A stretch of 64,000 nucleotides of DNA, from assembly GCA_002395225.1 (NCBI GenBank), contig DGWH01000134.1, forward strand, positions 97,948-161,947, in the 5' to 3' direction. The translations under genes were made by a program, and so were the position numbers. This document shows, one piece after another, positions 45,683-54,443 of the stretch. Position 1 is the first letter of the stretch. The number at the start of each line of letters is the position of its first letter. Source of the DNA: Christensenella sp. UBA4263 (lineage in GTDB: Bacteria > Bacillota > Clostridia > Christensenellales > Aristaeellaceae). The notes beneath the pieces were generated by a model. The model made no database searches, was not told where the DNA came from, and saw only the letters and a program-made list of their open reading frames with translations.

Positions 45683-47260
45683 TCAGTCCCCGTCCGGTGC
45701 CTGCAGGGCGGAGAGGTCAATGTGCGCAGCCGGTTTTGAATCCCCGTGGCGGACAAACAGCATTGTCACAAACGCCAGTGCCACAAAAACGACGGAGTAC
45801 GGGAAAAGGGCGGTGAGTCCGAACCGGTCCATGATCATCCCCGAGAGGACCGGCGTGATGATCTGGGCGGACATGGAGGCGGCATAATAGATGCCCGTAA
45901 ACCAGCCGACATCGGCCTCGGAACACATTTCCACCACCATGGGAAAGGAATTCACATTGATCGTCGCCCAGCCCATGCCGGCAAGTGCGAACAGGGCATT
46001 CATCAGGAGCGCGGGACTGTTCTCCCGCAGCTGAGAAGCCGCACCAAATGCCACGGTCAGCATGAGGATGCCGGCAAGGATGGTCTTTTTTCGTCCAACC
46101 CTGGAGGCCACGATGCCCACGGGAATGTAGGACATGATGGCGGCGGCCTGGGCGATCAGGAGGGTCAGGTTATAGTTTTTGCGAAGCAGCGTGGTCGCAT
46201 AGACAGAGTATTTGGACGCGACGGCGTTATAGCCCATAAACCAGAGAACGATGGAGGCCAGAATGAAAACCAGGGATTTCTTTTCGGCAAAGTTCAGTTT
46301 TTTGTGAGCTGTATCCGTCGCGGACTGGGTTTCATTGGAAATGCCATAGGTTTCACTGTCTTTCTGCATCTTTTGAACCAGTTGCGGTTCCCGGACGGTA
46401 AACAGAAAGAGAACCAGAGCAAGCAGCATGATCCCGGCAACCGCGCTGAAAAAAGGCATATACCCCATGGTCAGGTTTTCGGCGGCACTGGTTTTGAAAA
46501 GGACGCCGAGAAGGAGAACGAGAATTCCCCCGGCGCTTCCCATGAGAGTGATGATGGCATTTGCCCTGGAGCGAAGGGGTTTCAGCGTGACATCCGGCAT
46601 CAGCGCCACGGCCGGTGACCGGAAGGTGGACATGGCAACGAGGGTTGCCAGGAGCAGGCAGATGAAGAGGATCAGGATTTGTCCGTTTTCGTGAGTGACG
46701 CGCCGTGCATAGGCCTGACCGGCGGGAACGACGACCTGAGTAAATAACGGATTCGCCATTGCCACATTGTTCTCAGGATAAATGCGTGTGCGAATGGTCT
46801 TGAACTCATCCTCTGAAAAAGTGTCTTGCAGGACAAACGTCTCCCCTTCCGGGGAAATCAGCTCCGTTTTTTTCTCCGCCTGATAAATGACATGAAGGCC
46901 AAACGGATCATTGATTCTGGCTGCGTCGCCCAGCAGCCGAAGCTGCAGCATATCCGCGACGGAAAGAAAGAAAAAGGCGGTGACGGCAGCCAGCGTTCCA
47001 AACAGAATGTACGGCGTCCTGCGGCCCAGTCTGGTCCTGGTGCGGTCAGAGAGCTTGCCGAACAGAGGAAGAAGAAACAGGGCCAGGATATTGTCAAAGG
47101 CCATAATGAAACCTGACCATGTCTGATTCATTCCAAACTTATTGGTCAGAATCATGGGAATGGTATTGTCATAGGCCTGCCAGAAAGCAGAAATAAGAAA
47201 AAAGGCAAATCCTACACAAATTGTCTGTCTGGTATTGAGTTTCAGTTCCATTCCGGTCAT
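45683..47260 (-). CDS. MFS transporter (glycoside/sugar cation-symporter-like)
   Basis: 525-526 residues with twelve membrane helices. The A-motif loop reads GKLSDRTRTRLGRRTPYI, as in GPH/SLC45-like sugar carriers. A ~75-residue soluble insertion (~105-180; NDPFGLHVIYQAEKKTELISPEGETF) between helices is unusual. Start uncertain: GTG 47266, ATG 47260 (AGGAAAG upstream) and ATG 47251 are in frame. Probably imports a plant-derived disaccharide or glycoside. It ends 18 bp from the convergent GT-C gene. Confidence 0.85.
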   Translation of the reverse strand: MTGMELKLNTRQTICVGFAFFLISAFWQAYDNTIPMILTNKFGMNQTWSGFIMAFDNILALFLLPLFGKLSDRTRTRLGRRTPYILFGTLAAVTAFFFLSVADMLQLRLLGDAARINDPFGLHVIYQAEKKTELISPEGETFVLQDTFSEDEFKTIRTRIYPENNVAMANPLFTQVVVPAGQAYARRVTHENGQILILFICLLLATLVAMSTFRSPAVALMPDVTLKPLRSRANAIITLMGSAGGILVLLLGVLFKTSAAENLTMGYMPFFSAVAGIMLLALVLFLFTVREPQLVQKMQKDSETYGISNETQSATDTAHKKLNFAEKKSLVFILASIVLWFMGYNAVASKYSVYATTLLRKNYNLTLLIAQAAAIMSYIPVGIVASRVGRKKTILAGILMLTVAFGAASQLRENSPALLMNALFALAGMGWATINVNSFPMVVEMCSEADVGWFTGIYYAASMSAQIITPVLSGMIMDRFGLTALFPYSVVFVALAFVTMLFVRHGDSKPAAHIDLSALQAPDGD

Positions 47261-47336
47261 CCTCACTTTCCTGTTTTCTTTCTGGCTGCAATGGACCTTT
47301 TCGGAATCAATACTAATCGTTAGCGGAGGTAACTGA

Positions 47337-48149
47337 ATGATGCTCCTGGCAGCGGGTATCCTTTTACTGGTGATTCTTTATTTTCTCATGATTCTTCCGT
47401 CCCGCGGAGATGCGCAGATGATCGACCGTTTCTCCAATGCGTATTATGCGCACAGAGGTCTTTACAATGCGGATCAGAGCGTTGCGGAAAATACACTGGA
47501 GGCGTTTAAGCGCGCCTGTGACAAGGGCTATGGCGCGGAACTGGATATCCGCTTTTCCAAAGACGGTCAGATCGTCGTTTTTCACGATGATACGCTGAAA
47601 CGGGCGGCCGGAATCGATCGTCCGGTTGAGGCGTTTACCTATCAGGAACTGTCAGAAATCCCGCTGTACGGGACAAATGCGAGAATACCGCTTTTCAGTG
47701 ACGTGCTGGCGGCGGTTAATGGACAGATTCCGCTGATTATCGAGCTGAAGTCCGGAAAACAGAATCGAAAGCTCTGCGAAAAAGCCTATGCCATGCTGCG
47801 CGATTATCGCGGACTTTATTGCATTGAAAGCTTTGATCCGCTGATGGTCCGCTGGTTCAAAAAAAATGCGCCGGAAGTTTTCCGGGGGCAGCTTGCCTGC
47901 AGCGTCGGGAAAGCAGCAAAAGGACTGCCGAAGTTCGTCGCATTTATGGCATCCAGGTGTCTGTTTAATTTTCTTTCCCGTCCCCACTTTATCGCCTATG
48001 AGCTCGTAAAGAAAAAGCCCCTGAGTGTTCGTCTGTCCGAAAAATTAGGGGCGGTGCCGGTTTGCTGGACAAGCAATGATCCGAAGGATGCAGAGAAAAA
48101 CCAACTGGTGATTTTTGAACACTGTGAACCGCCGGCAACGTTTAGCTGA
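47337..48149 (+). CDS. Membrane-anchored glycerophosphodiester phosphodiesterase
   Basis: 270 residues. One N-terminal helix (~2-20) and then a GDPD TIM barrel: His39-Arg40 (YYAHRGLYN), Glu68 and Asp70 (AELDIRF), His83 (VFHDD), and IIELKSG. It cleaves glycerophosphodiesters such as deacylated phospholipids or teichoic-acid units to glycerol-3-phosphate. GGAGG lies 7 nt before the ATG. Monocistronic and divergent from the MFS gene. Confidence 0.93.
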   Translation: MMLLAAGILLLVILYFLMILPSRGDAQMIDRFSNAYYAHRGLYNADQSVAENTLEAFKRACDKGYGAELDIRFSKDGQIVVFHDDTLKRAAGIDRPVEAFTYQELSEIPLYGTNARIPLFSDVLAAVNGQIPLIIELKSGKQNRKLCEKAYAMLRDYRGLYCIESFDPLMVRWFKKNAPEVFRGQLACSVGKAAKGLPKFVAFMASRCLFNFLSRPHFIAYELVKKKPLSVRLSEKLGAVPVCWTSNDPKDAEKNQLVIFEHCEPPATFS

Positions 48150-48266
48150 CAGGCATTTTTTACAGGGTCAGTTTAACATGCCATTTCACATTTCGTCAAC
48201 CTCTCTCAGGCGTGAATTGCCGCTGATGCAGAGAAAATCGGATGCTCTTTTCAGGAAAAGTGCAAA

Positions 48267-48306
48267 ACAAACAGAGAGAACCCTCGTGAGGGTTCTCTCT
48301 GTTTGT
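48267..48306. terminator. Very strong bidirectional terminator
   Basis: Perfect 18-bp stem (ACAAACAGAGAGAACCCT, 48267-48284, with 48289-48306) and a CGTG loop, between convergent genes. Confidence 0.92.
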
Positions 48307-48319
48307 TTCAGTCCGTGGC

Positions 48320-50131
48320 TTACAGATCCGAGGCAGAACGAATCACGGTCGCCTGACCGCCTGACATGCTGATGGCTTTCTGAATGGCGGTCTGGTGTCC
48401 TGAATCCAGCTGGTTGCTGCCGCTTGTTCTGGAATTCAGAAAATGAAGACAGAACTGGCCGCTGTAATTGTTGTTGGTAATCACCTGCTGACCATGCGGG
48501 GTTCCATAGATGGAACAGACAATCCGATACCCCTTTGACGTCGTGAGAAGCGCCGGCCTGCGCGTATATGTGATGGAGGAGGAAGCAGAGACCCCGTAAA
48601 TGGCGCACAATGTGGCGGTATCCTGTGCCGTTGCCGGTTCCACGTCCAGATGATACCCGGCCGACTGGATATAGACCCGGAGACTTTTCCCGCTGCCCAG
48701 ATCCCGGAGGGTGGCATAATTTCCCCTGACCAGGCCGAGGGACGGGAAAACGCCGTTATTCTTTGCGGTAAACCAGTCAAGGGAGTATACCCCGCTGCCG
48801 GACGATGAGGCGGTTTCCTCACTGTCGGATTCAGCGGCTGCCGCGGCGGATGAGACGGCCCTGCGAATGGCGGCAACCGTCTGTTCATCCAGGTCGCCGG
48901 ATACGGTCAGCCCGTTTTTTCTCTGAAAGGTCATGACCGCATCTTTTGTCTTGCTGCCAAAATGTCCCGTGATGTCCCCGCTGTACAGCTTCAGGGATCT
49001 CAGACTGGACTGCATTTCGGAAATAACTTCCGACTGGTCCCCTTTCCGATAGGTTGCTGAGTCAGCCGTCCCGGCATTCGTTTCCGAAGTGTTCGCGGGA
49101 GCTGCAGAATTCCCGGTCTGTCCGTAGAGGATCAGGGAAACCGTCGCAGCATCCGCATTGCCGGTCGCAGAGAGACCGTTCTTTTGCTGGAACAGTTTAA
49201 CCGCAGTGGCGGTCTTTTCGCCGTAGTGTCCGGTCACGTTGCCGGAATAATAGCCCAGTTCCATCAGGCGTTCCTGAATCGCATAAACCAGATCACCGGT
49301 TGAATCAATGGACAGTACCTGAGCGGTGCTTTCCCGGACGGGCGTGGGTGTGACGCTTTCCGGGAGGAGTGTCGGAGCGGGCGTTTCCTGTACTTCCGCG
49401 GACACTTCCTGCGCGTACAGAAGCAGGCGGACCGTATTTTCATCCAGTTCACCGGTCTCTTTCAGTCCCTGACTGCTCTGAAACTCTTTTATGGCGATCC
49501 GGGTTTTTCTCCCGATATTTCCGGTAATATCTGCCGCATAGATTCCAAGCTCTTTCAGCCGGGTCTGTGCAGCCCGGATCAGATCTGCCTGAGGATTTGA
49601 CGCACTGCTGTCCGGGACAGGGGTAACCTGAACGGCGGCGGTGCCGGCGGATTCCTGACTCGGGGCTGCACTTTGACTGCTGATGACAGGCGGCTCTGTC
49701 GGGGCCGGCTGAGCTGCCTCGGCTGCCGGGACCGACCGGATGTCCGCATGATAGGTGCCGCCGGATGTCCCGGCAGGATCAGGGGGCAGTTCCCCTGCGG
49801 GCAGACCGAATTCGCTGCTGAACTGAGATGCGCTGATTTCATCAATATAGATTTTTCCGTCTGCGCCCGCAGCAGCCCAGCCGGTTGACAGATTTCCTGA
49901 GGCATCGCGGTAAGTCACCCCGACAAAATGGATGTTCCCCATCTGTACATCCGACTGAATCAGGACGCATCTCTCGGGGAGCAGATTGTCAAGGATTTCA
50001 GCGCTGGTTGACGGGCTGTTCCTTACCCGGACTTTTGTCAGTGTAAAACCATATCGCAGTTCTTCTGCACTGACACCGGAAACGATCAAAGCGGTCAGCA
50101 GAAACAGAAGAAGACCGTGGATGTATTTCAT
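48320..50131 (-). CDS. Secreted protein with SH3, three peptidoglycan-binding repeats and a C-terminal conserved domain
   Basis: 603 residues. Signal peptide 1-22 (SGVSA|EE). SH3-like region (~24-110), Pro/Ala/Ser linker, then three PG_binding_1 modules (~182-245, ~270-335, ~365-425; each with LGxYxGxxTGxxGxKTxxAVxxFQxxNGL), then a ~160-residue C-terminal domain with SLDWFTAKNNGVFPSLG and GQFCLHFLNSRTSGSNQLDSGHQ. That last motif, with its His and Cys, recurs in Firmicute wall proteins but has no settled function that I know. Probably a wall-bound enzyme or spore/envelope factor. GAGGAA precedes the ATG. A 22-bp palindrome lies 30 bp upstream. Confidence 0.82.
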   Translation of the reverse strand: MKYIHGLLLFLLTALIVSGVSAEELRYGFTLTKVRVRNSPSTSAEILDNLLPERCVLIQSDVQMGNIHFVGVTYRDASGNLSTGWAAAGADGKIYIDEISASQFSSEFGLPAGELPPDPAGTSGGTYHADIRSVPAAEAAQPAPTEPPVISSQSAAPSQESAGTAAVQVTPVPDSSASNPQADLIRAAQTRLKELGIYAADITGNIGRKTRIAIKEFQSSQGLKETGELDENTVRLLLYAQEVSAEVQETPAPTLLPESVTPTPVRESTAQVLSIDSTGDLVYAIQERLMELGYYSGNVTGHYGEKTATAVKLFQQKNGLSATGNADAATVSLILYGQTGNSAAPANTSETNAGTADSATYRKGDQSEVISEMQSSLRSLKLYSGDITGHFGSKTKDAVMTFQRKNGLTVSGDLDEQTVAAIRRAVSSAAAAAESDSEETASSSGSGVYSLDWFTAKNNGVFPSLGLVRGNYATLRDLGSGKSLRVYIQSAGYHLDVEPATAQDTATLCAIYGVSASSSITYTRRPALLTTSKGYRIVCSIYGTPHGQQVITNNNYSGQFCLHFLNSRTSGSNQLDSGHQTAIQKAISMSGGQATVIRSASDL

Positions 50132-50159
50132 TTCATTGTTCCTCTCTTTAAAGTATGCC

Positions 50160-50181
50160 TTCTGAAAACGCGTTTTCAGAA
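50160..50181. promoter_or_regulatory. Perfect 22-bp palindrome, possible operator
   Basis: Half-site TTCTGAAAACG, mirrored exactly without spacer. It is 29 bp upstream of the start codon of the triple-repeat wall protein and has no T-tract. LacI-type operators share a TGAAAACG-like half-site; a hairpin in the leader is the alternative. Confidence 0.55.
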
Positions 50182-50436
50182 AGATGCTGCTGAGTGAGCG
50201 GCTTCACCATTAGAGACGACAGGAAGCCGGGAAATTATCCATTCCCCTCAAGAATAAATACGAACAACCCTGCTGATAAACAGGGGTCTGCAGCACTTTT
50301 CTGAAAAAATGATTCGCATGCGGGATCGGGGCGTCCCGTGCCGCGATCCGGCTGCAGGACTAAGCAGCTTCAGGACAGGCGGATTCCTGCGGGCAGAACC
50401 GGAGCAGTTCCGGCCTGAAAACAACCGCAAAAGAGA
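50182..50436. other. Intergenic region without a recognised gene
   Basis: Part of a 388-bp gap between divergent genes. I see no ORF with a ribosome binding site. The GC-rich stretch ~50315-50360 has some dyad symmetry (GGATCGGGGCGTCCCG, then CGATCC). Confidence 0.4.
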
Positions 50437-50465
50437 TTGAATCCATTCCCGAAATGAAGTATCAT
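50437..50465 (+). promoter_or_regulatory. Sigma-A promoter of the HTH protein gene
   Basis: TTGAAT (50437-50442), 17-bp spacer, TATCAT (50460-50465). Confidence 0.7.
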
Positions 50466-50519
50466 CTGTGCATGCAAGAACCGTTTTTGATTCCATTGTG
50501 AATGATTCAGAGGGAAAAA

Positions 50520-51953
50520 ATGACCATTATTCTCCAATACTGCAGCAAACTGGGTTCAGCCATTCTGGAGGACAACGATCTTTCCCGTTCTCAGCTCACG
50601 GTTTTACTCGGCTATACAAGCAAGACGTCTGTTGATCGGATTATTCAGAAGAAAGTCGGCGAACGCGCACTCATCGATTTTTATGAACGAGTCAGCCGGA
50701 AACCCGAGCTTCTGCAGAAGGCACATTCAAGACATCTGTATGAACGTGTCACCGAGATTCTGGGAAATGATTCCAGTCAGGAATGGCTGAGGCTTCTTAC
50801 CGGTTTCCCGCAGGCAGATGAACCGTTTATGATCACCCTGGAGAACGGGCAGACAGCCGACTTTTTTGAAACCTATAAAGACAGGAAGAATCTGTCAGTC
50901 TGTGTTCTGGGAGGCCTGTCTTCATCCTTTGTCAGCGTCCTTCGCCGGTTGATGGAGCAGACCGACTGCCGATGCACCCAGTATATCCGGCATGCGGATT
51001 CCGCATTGCATCTGTCCAGTGTCCTGCGCTGTCTCTTCCCTGTTCTGTTTTTTCAGAGGTATGAAGGATTTACCTGTGATCCGGGTTATTCAGATGATAT
51101 TCGTCTGGAACTTCCGTATAACATCATGAGACTTTCGTATGACTCCGATGAGGGAACACAGGCCTCTGATATCTGCATCTTCATCGGGAACCGTTTATGC
51201 CGTAAAGTCAGGGCAGATATGGAATATGACCTCAGCACGATCTTCCGGTTTGCCGGTCTGAACGTGCAGCCGATCAACAGCAAAATCCTGAGTGAGATGG
51301 GAAACAATTATGTCTCCTACCTGCTTTTCTGTGAAAAGCTTGAATTGAACGGAAACATCTGTCAGTTCAAGAATGACTTTGGCATCGAACAGATTCCCGC
51401 GGCAATTCTGAATGATGCACTCCGTGAGGGCAGTTTTCTGGATGACCCTGAGGCAAGGCCGCTTTTTTCGGAAATGGTTGCCATTATGGGACGCCGAAAT
51501 GAGAATACCAGCAAACGAGAGAACGAGTATTATTCTGTCTTCAGGGAAAGCACACTCAGAAAGTTTGCCTCTACCGGCATAATGAGCGATCACTTCTGGG
51601 GAATGCGGCCATTTACGCCTGAGGAGCGAATCGCGATTTTCAGGCGAATCATCCGGCGCATGGAGGAGGAACCGAATTATCATCTGTTTCTTCTTGATGA
51701 AACCCATTCGTTTACCGAATCGGAGATTACCCTGTACGGCGAGGGGTGCCTGTCCATCATTAAACCGCATACCACCTATTCCCCCACGGAAGAGCATTCT
51801 GAAATTCTGATTCAGCAAAGAGATTACTGTTCTTCGTTCAGGGTTTTCTTCCTGCGGCAGATGATTCCTCAGTATACGAAAAGCGAACGGGCCTCTTTGA
51901 GAAAGGTAAAAGGGATTCTTGCAGAGCTCGGGCAGGGACTGAAGAAGACATGA
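50520..51953 (+). CDS. Unrecognised 477-residue protein with N-terminal HTH-like segment
   Basis: Start at the ATG 50520 because AGAGGG is 6 nt upstream; the frame extends to 50502. Residues ~18-50 (DLSRSQLTVLLGYTSKTSVDRIIQKK) look like a helix-turn-helix. The rest has no membrane segment and no motif I know; a run at ~110-140 (SVCVLGGLSSSFVSVLRRLME) could be a Rossmann-like strand-loop-helix. Own promoter and monocistronic. It may be a regulator with a large sensor part. It lies between two secreted envelope proteins, which may be targets, but nothing shows it. Confidence 0.6.
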   Translation: MTIILQYCSKLGSAILEDNDLSRSQLTVLLGYTSKTSVDRIIQKKVGERALIDFYERVSRKPELLQKAHSRHLYERVTEILGNDSSQEWLRLLTGFPQADEPFMITLENGQTADFFETYKDRKNLSVCVLGGLSSSFVSVLRRLMEQTDCRCTQYIRHADSALHLSSVLRCLFPVLFFQRYEGFTCDPGYSDDIRLELPYNIMRLSYDSDEGTQASDICIFIGNRLCRKVRADMEYDLSTIFRFAGLNVQPINSKILSEMGNNYVSYLLFCEKLELNGNICQFKNDFGIEQIPAAILNDALREGSFLDDPEARPLFSEMVAIMGRRNENTSKRENEYYSVFRESTLRKFASTGIMSDHFWGMRPFTPEERIAIFRRIIRRMEEEPNYHLFLLDETHSFTESEITLYGEGCLSIIKPHTTYSPTEEHSEILIQQRDYCSSFRVFFLRQMIPQYTKSERASLRKVKGILAELGQGLKKT

Positions 51954-52056
51954 GCCGGGAAATGACGGTACAGCGTCCAATATGAAAGAGCGGACCTGTG
52001 TCCGCTCTTTACGATGCAAAACAAGCGCTGTATCCTTTCGGATCAGCTGAAACGGT

Positions 52057-52356
52057 TCAGGTTGTCTGTTCGCTGACTGTTTCGGTTTCCTGCTCCCAGG
52101 GGGCGGCCATCAGACAGAAAAAGCTGTTTTCAGGCCCGAAGCAGAACTTCTTGCACCAGCCGTATCCATCCGCTATGCCCGTCGTCGAATACGTATTGCA
52201 GTCTCTGCATGTCAAAACAGAGATCCCCTCTTTTCCGGACATCCATTCCCGGAGGGCGCTGTTCAGGCCGGCCTTTGTCAGGGGGGCATTCTCTGTCTTC
52301 CGGAGTTCATTCAGATAGTCCAGTAAATCAGGCAGGTTAAAATAGCGATCTTCCAT
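52057..52356 (-). CDS. Small four-cysteine protein of unknown function
   Basis: 99 residues from the ATG at 52356 (AGAGGA upstream). A helical N-terminus (NLPDLLDYLNELRK) and a cysteine group CRDC...CKKFC (spacing CxxC-x17-CxxxC) that could bind a metal, then a short acidic tail. Its own promoter with a ~100-nt leader supports it being real. The codon use and the absence of overlap with another gene also favour coding. No family recognised. Confidence 0.55.
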   Translation of the reverse strand: MEDRYFNLPDLLDYLNELRKTENAPLTKAGLNSALREWMSGKEGISVLTCRDCNTYSTTGIADGYGWCKKFCFGPENSFFCLMAAPWEQETETVSEQTT

Positions 52357-52464
52357 GTTCGTTTCCTCTTTCACTGCTCCCCGTCCCGAAGCAGGATGCG
52401 TATTGTTTTTCCCATAAGGAAGCCGGTAAATGGCTTTATTCCGGAGAGCCGGATAACAGCATGG

Positions 52465-52494
52465 ATTATATCACAAACGGAACGTCCGGAACAA
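52465..52494 (-). promoter_or_regulatory. Promoter of the four-cysteine protein gene
   Basis: Minus strand TTGTTC (52494-52489), 18-bp spacer, TATAAT (52470-52465). Confidence 0.6.
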
Positions 52495-52583
52495 GCTGAG
52501 AGAAAGCGGTAAATATGAATGAAAAAGGGCACGGAACGGACGAAAAACGGGTGCCGGCATCGGAAAAGCGGAATCAAAACGGT

Positions 52584-52612
52584 TTGACACCCTTGTGAAA
52601 ATGATTTATACT
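52584..52612 (+). promoter_or_regulatory. Near-consensus sigma-A promoter of the SH3 repeat protein
   Basis: TTGACA (52584-52589), 17-bp spacer, TATACT (52607-52612). It leaves a leader of ~125 nt in which I recognise no riboswitch. Confidence 0.82.
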
Positions 52613-52744
52613 TTTACTGACATATTCGGAAAGATTTTCTGTCTTTCAGGATCTTACAGTTGTCAGATCGGATAAAATATGCAGGAATAGGCAGACAGCC
52701 GGACAGACTGTCACAGCGCTCCAGCCTGCTGAAGGAGTGAGAAA

Positions 52745-54166
52745 ATGAAACGTGTTATATCTGCTGCAGTTGTGTTAAGTGCCCTCTTAACCGTGAGTGC
52801 ACAGGCTCAGTCAACTTATGTCCCTGATTCCGGTTACCCGACAAACGGTACCGAAAATGTTACCTATACGTCTGGCAGCACCGCGGCAAATCCGTATCAG
52901 AACCAGATCGTAACCGAATCAGACCTGTATGCGGCAGATCAGTATCCGGATGAGAACGAAGATGATTCGGCTGTTCCCTATTCTGCTGCCTCATCTTTTT
53001 CTGCAGAGGGAACCGATTTCAGCAGCAGCGGATCAGCGGTTTCACTGCCTGGTGTCACGCCAAGCCCGCTTCCCATGTCAAGCCTTTCTGATTTTGGCAG
53101 CGGTTCCTCTGTGTCCTCTCAGAAGCCGGATGTTACGCCAAGCCCACTTCCCATGTCAGGCCTTTCTGGTTTTGGCGGCACATCCTCTGTGTCCTCGCAG
53201 AAGCCGGATGTCACGCCAAGTCCGCTTCCTTTGTCCAGCCTTGCCGCGTCTGCCAGTGCAACTGCGGCGTCGATCGCCGGCTCTGATAATGAGGAACTGT
53301 CGGAGCTGACGGAGGCGGCGAGTGAGGAAGATGCCGGAGATCCGCTTTACGACAGCACCAGGCAGTACATCGATAAACTTCGTTCCAGCGGTTTTTCCTG
53401 TACGTACAGAGGGAAACAGGGTCCCTCTTCAGAAGCGGTCTTTGCCTCTTTCAGCGGAAGCAATGTCACACTGAATACCATTGCCGTATTCTCGGATACG
53501 GAAACAGACTGTATTCTGTATGTCCTTCGTTTTGTGGATTTCAACGGAAAAAATCCGGATCTGGTTTCCCCTCTTCTTGATGCCCTGAATGCGGATTATC
53601 GTTTCGCCAAATTCTACTCTGCCCCGAATGGAACGGTTTCTGTCGCCCTTGATCTGCTCTTCTCCGGGAACAATGCCGGCGAGATCTGCTATGATGGTCT
53701 CCGCCGTCTTCTGAGCATCTGTGATGAATGCTATGAGGCCCTTGCCTCCTCGATTGAGGCCCTTCCGGATGAAGGCGAGGGAATCAGTGAATGGGATGAT
53801 TCTCAGGTGGATGAGACCGATTCAGGTGTCCAGCAGGGCATCTCTACGGCGTCTGTTCCTGTTCCTGATGCCGATCCGACCGTTCCGGTTTCCACTCCGT
53901 TCCCCTCTGGAAACACCAATGCGCAGACCTCTCAGAACGGACAGAGGAATGTCATTATGAAAGTAAAGATCCGCAATGGAGGCACGCTCAATGTTCGCGT
54001 AAAGCCTGATCAGAACAGCATTCTGGTTGGCACGGCCGAAGGCGGACGGATCTATGATTGCCTGAGCGTTGCGGATAATGGCTGGTATGAGATCATTCTT
54101 CCCAATGGAATGACGGGCTTCATCTCCGGCAAGCGGGTAACGGAGCTCAAACAGGGGGATGAATAA
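52745..54166 (+). CDS. Secreted repeat protein with C-terminal SH3 domain
   Basis: 473 residues. Signal peptide 1-21 (SAQA|QS). A Ser/Thr/Pro-rich region contains three 26-residue repeats starting VTPSPLP (near 104, 130 and 156). A globular middle (~195-345; RQYIDKLRSSGFSCTYRGKQGPSSEAVFASF) follows, then a second linker, then an SH3 domain (~400-470; TLNVRVKPDQNSILVGTAEGGRIYD...GWYEIILPNGMTGFISGKRV). Likely bound to the wall. AAGGAG lies before the ATG. The SH3 part closely resembles that of the protein at 3512-4333. Confidence 0.8.
   Translation: MKRVISAAVVLSALLTVSAQAQSTYVPDSGYPTNGTENVTYTSGSTAANPYQNQIVTESDLYAADQYPDENEDDSAVPYSAASSFSAEGTDFSSSGSAVSLPGVTPSPLPMSSLSDFGSGSSVSSQKPDVTPSPLPMSGLSGFGGTSSVSSQKPDVTPSPLPLSSLAASASATAASIAGSDNEELSELTEAASEEDAGDPLYDSTRQYIDKLRSSGFSCTYRGKQGPSSEAVFASFSGSNVTLNTIAVFSDTETDCILYVLRFVDFNGKNPDLVSPLLDALNADYRFAKFYSAPNGTVSVALDLLFSGNNAGEICYDGLRRLLSICDECYEALASSIEALPDEGEGISEWDDSQVDETDSGVQQGISTASVPVPDADPTVPVSTPFPSGNTNAQTSQNGQRNVIMKVKIRNGGTLNVRVKPDQNSILVGTAEGGRIYDCLSVADNGWYEIILPNGMTGFISGKRVTELKQGDE
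53055..53290 (+). repeat. Three 78-bp coding repeats
   Basis: GTCACGCCAAGCCCGCTTCC-type units start near 53055, 53133 and 53211. The third is diverged after its first third. Confidence 0.75.
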
Positions 54167-54330
54167 TTGTTAAGAAAATGTAACAATTCGAAATAACCCT
54201 TTCCATTTGGAACAGAATATGGTATCATGATACCAGAAGGCGGATCCCGGGTTAATAGATGAGGCCTGGAATAAGAACCGTCATCTGCATCGACTTAAAG
54301 CGGATTCCCTTCTGAGGGCATCCGCTTTTT
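54165..54330 (+). other. Downstream element: two inverted repeats and a terminator
   Basis: AATTGTTA-N8-TAACAATT (54165-54188) starts inside the stop codon. A perfect 14-bp palindrome GGTATCATGATACC follows at 54221-54234. A terminator hairpin (54297-54330; AAAGCGGAT...ATCCGCTTTT with T6) ends the region. The stretch 54236-54330 could be a small RNA with its own start, or just a long 3' untranslated region. Confidence 0.5.
54297..54330 (+). terminator. Rho-independent terminator
   Basis: Stem AAAGCGGAT-CCCT/AGGG-ATCCGCTTT with one mismatch, loop TCTG, followed by six T residues. Confidence 0.85.
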
Positions 54331-54443
54331 TGATGTGCCGGGACAATTCAGAGGGAATATTGCGGGCGATCGAACAGTGCCGAAGGGAAATACCGGTGAT
54401 ACTGAAACAGGCGCCGAATCATCATTCAGCGCCCTGTTTTCGT

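Noticed and set aside
48186..48608. A 140-residue minus-strand ORF over the end of the triple-repeat protein
   Set aside because: It crosses the strong terminator at 48267-48306 and is in another frame of a conserved domain.
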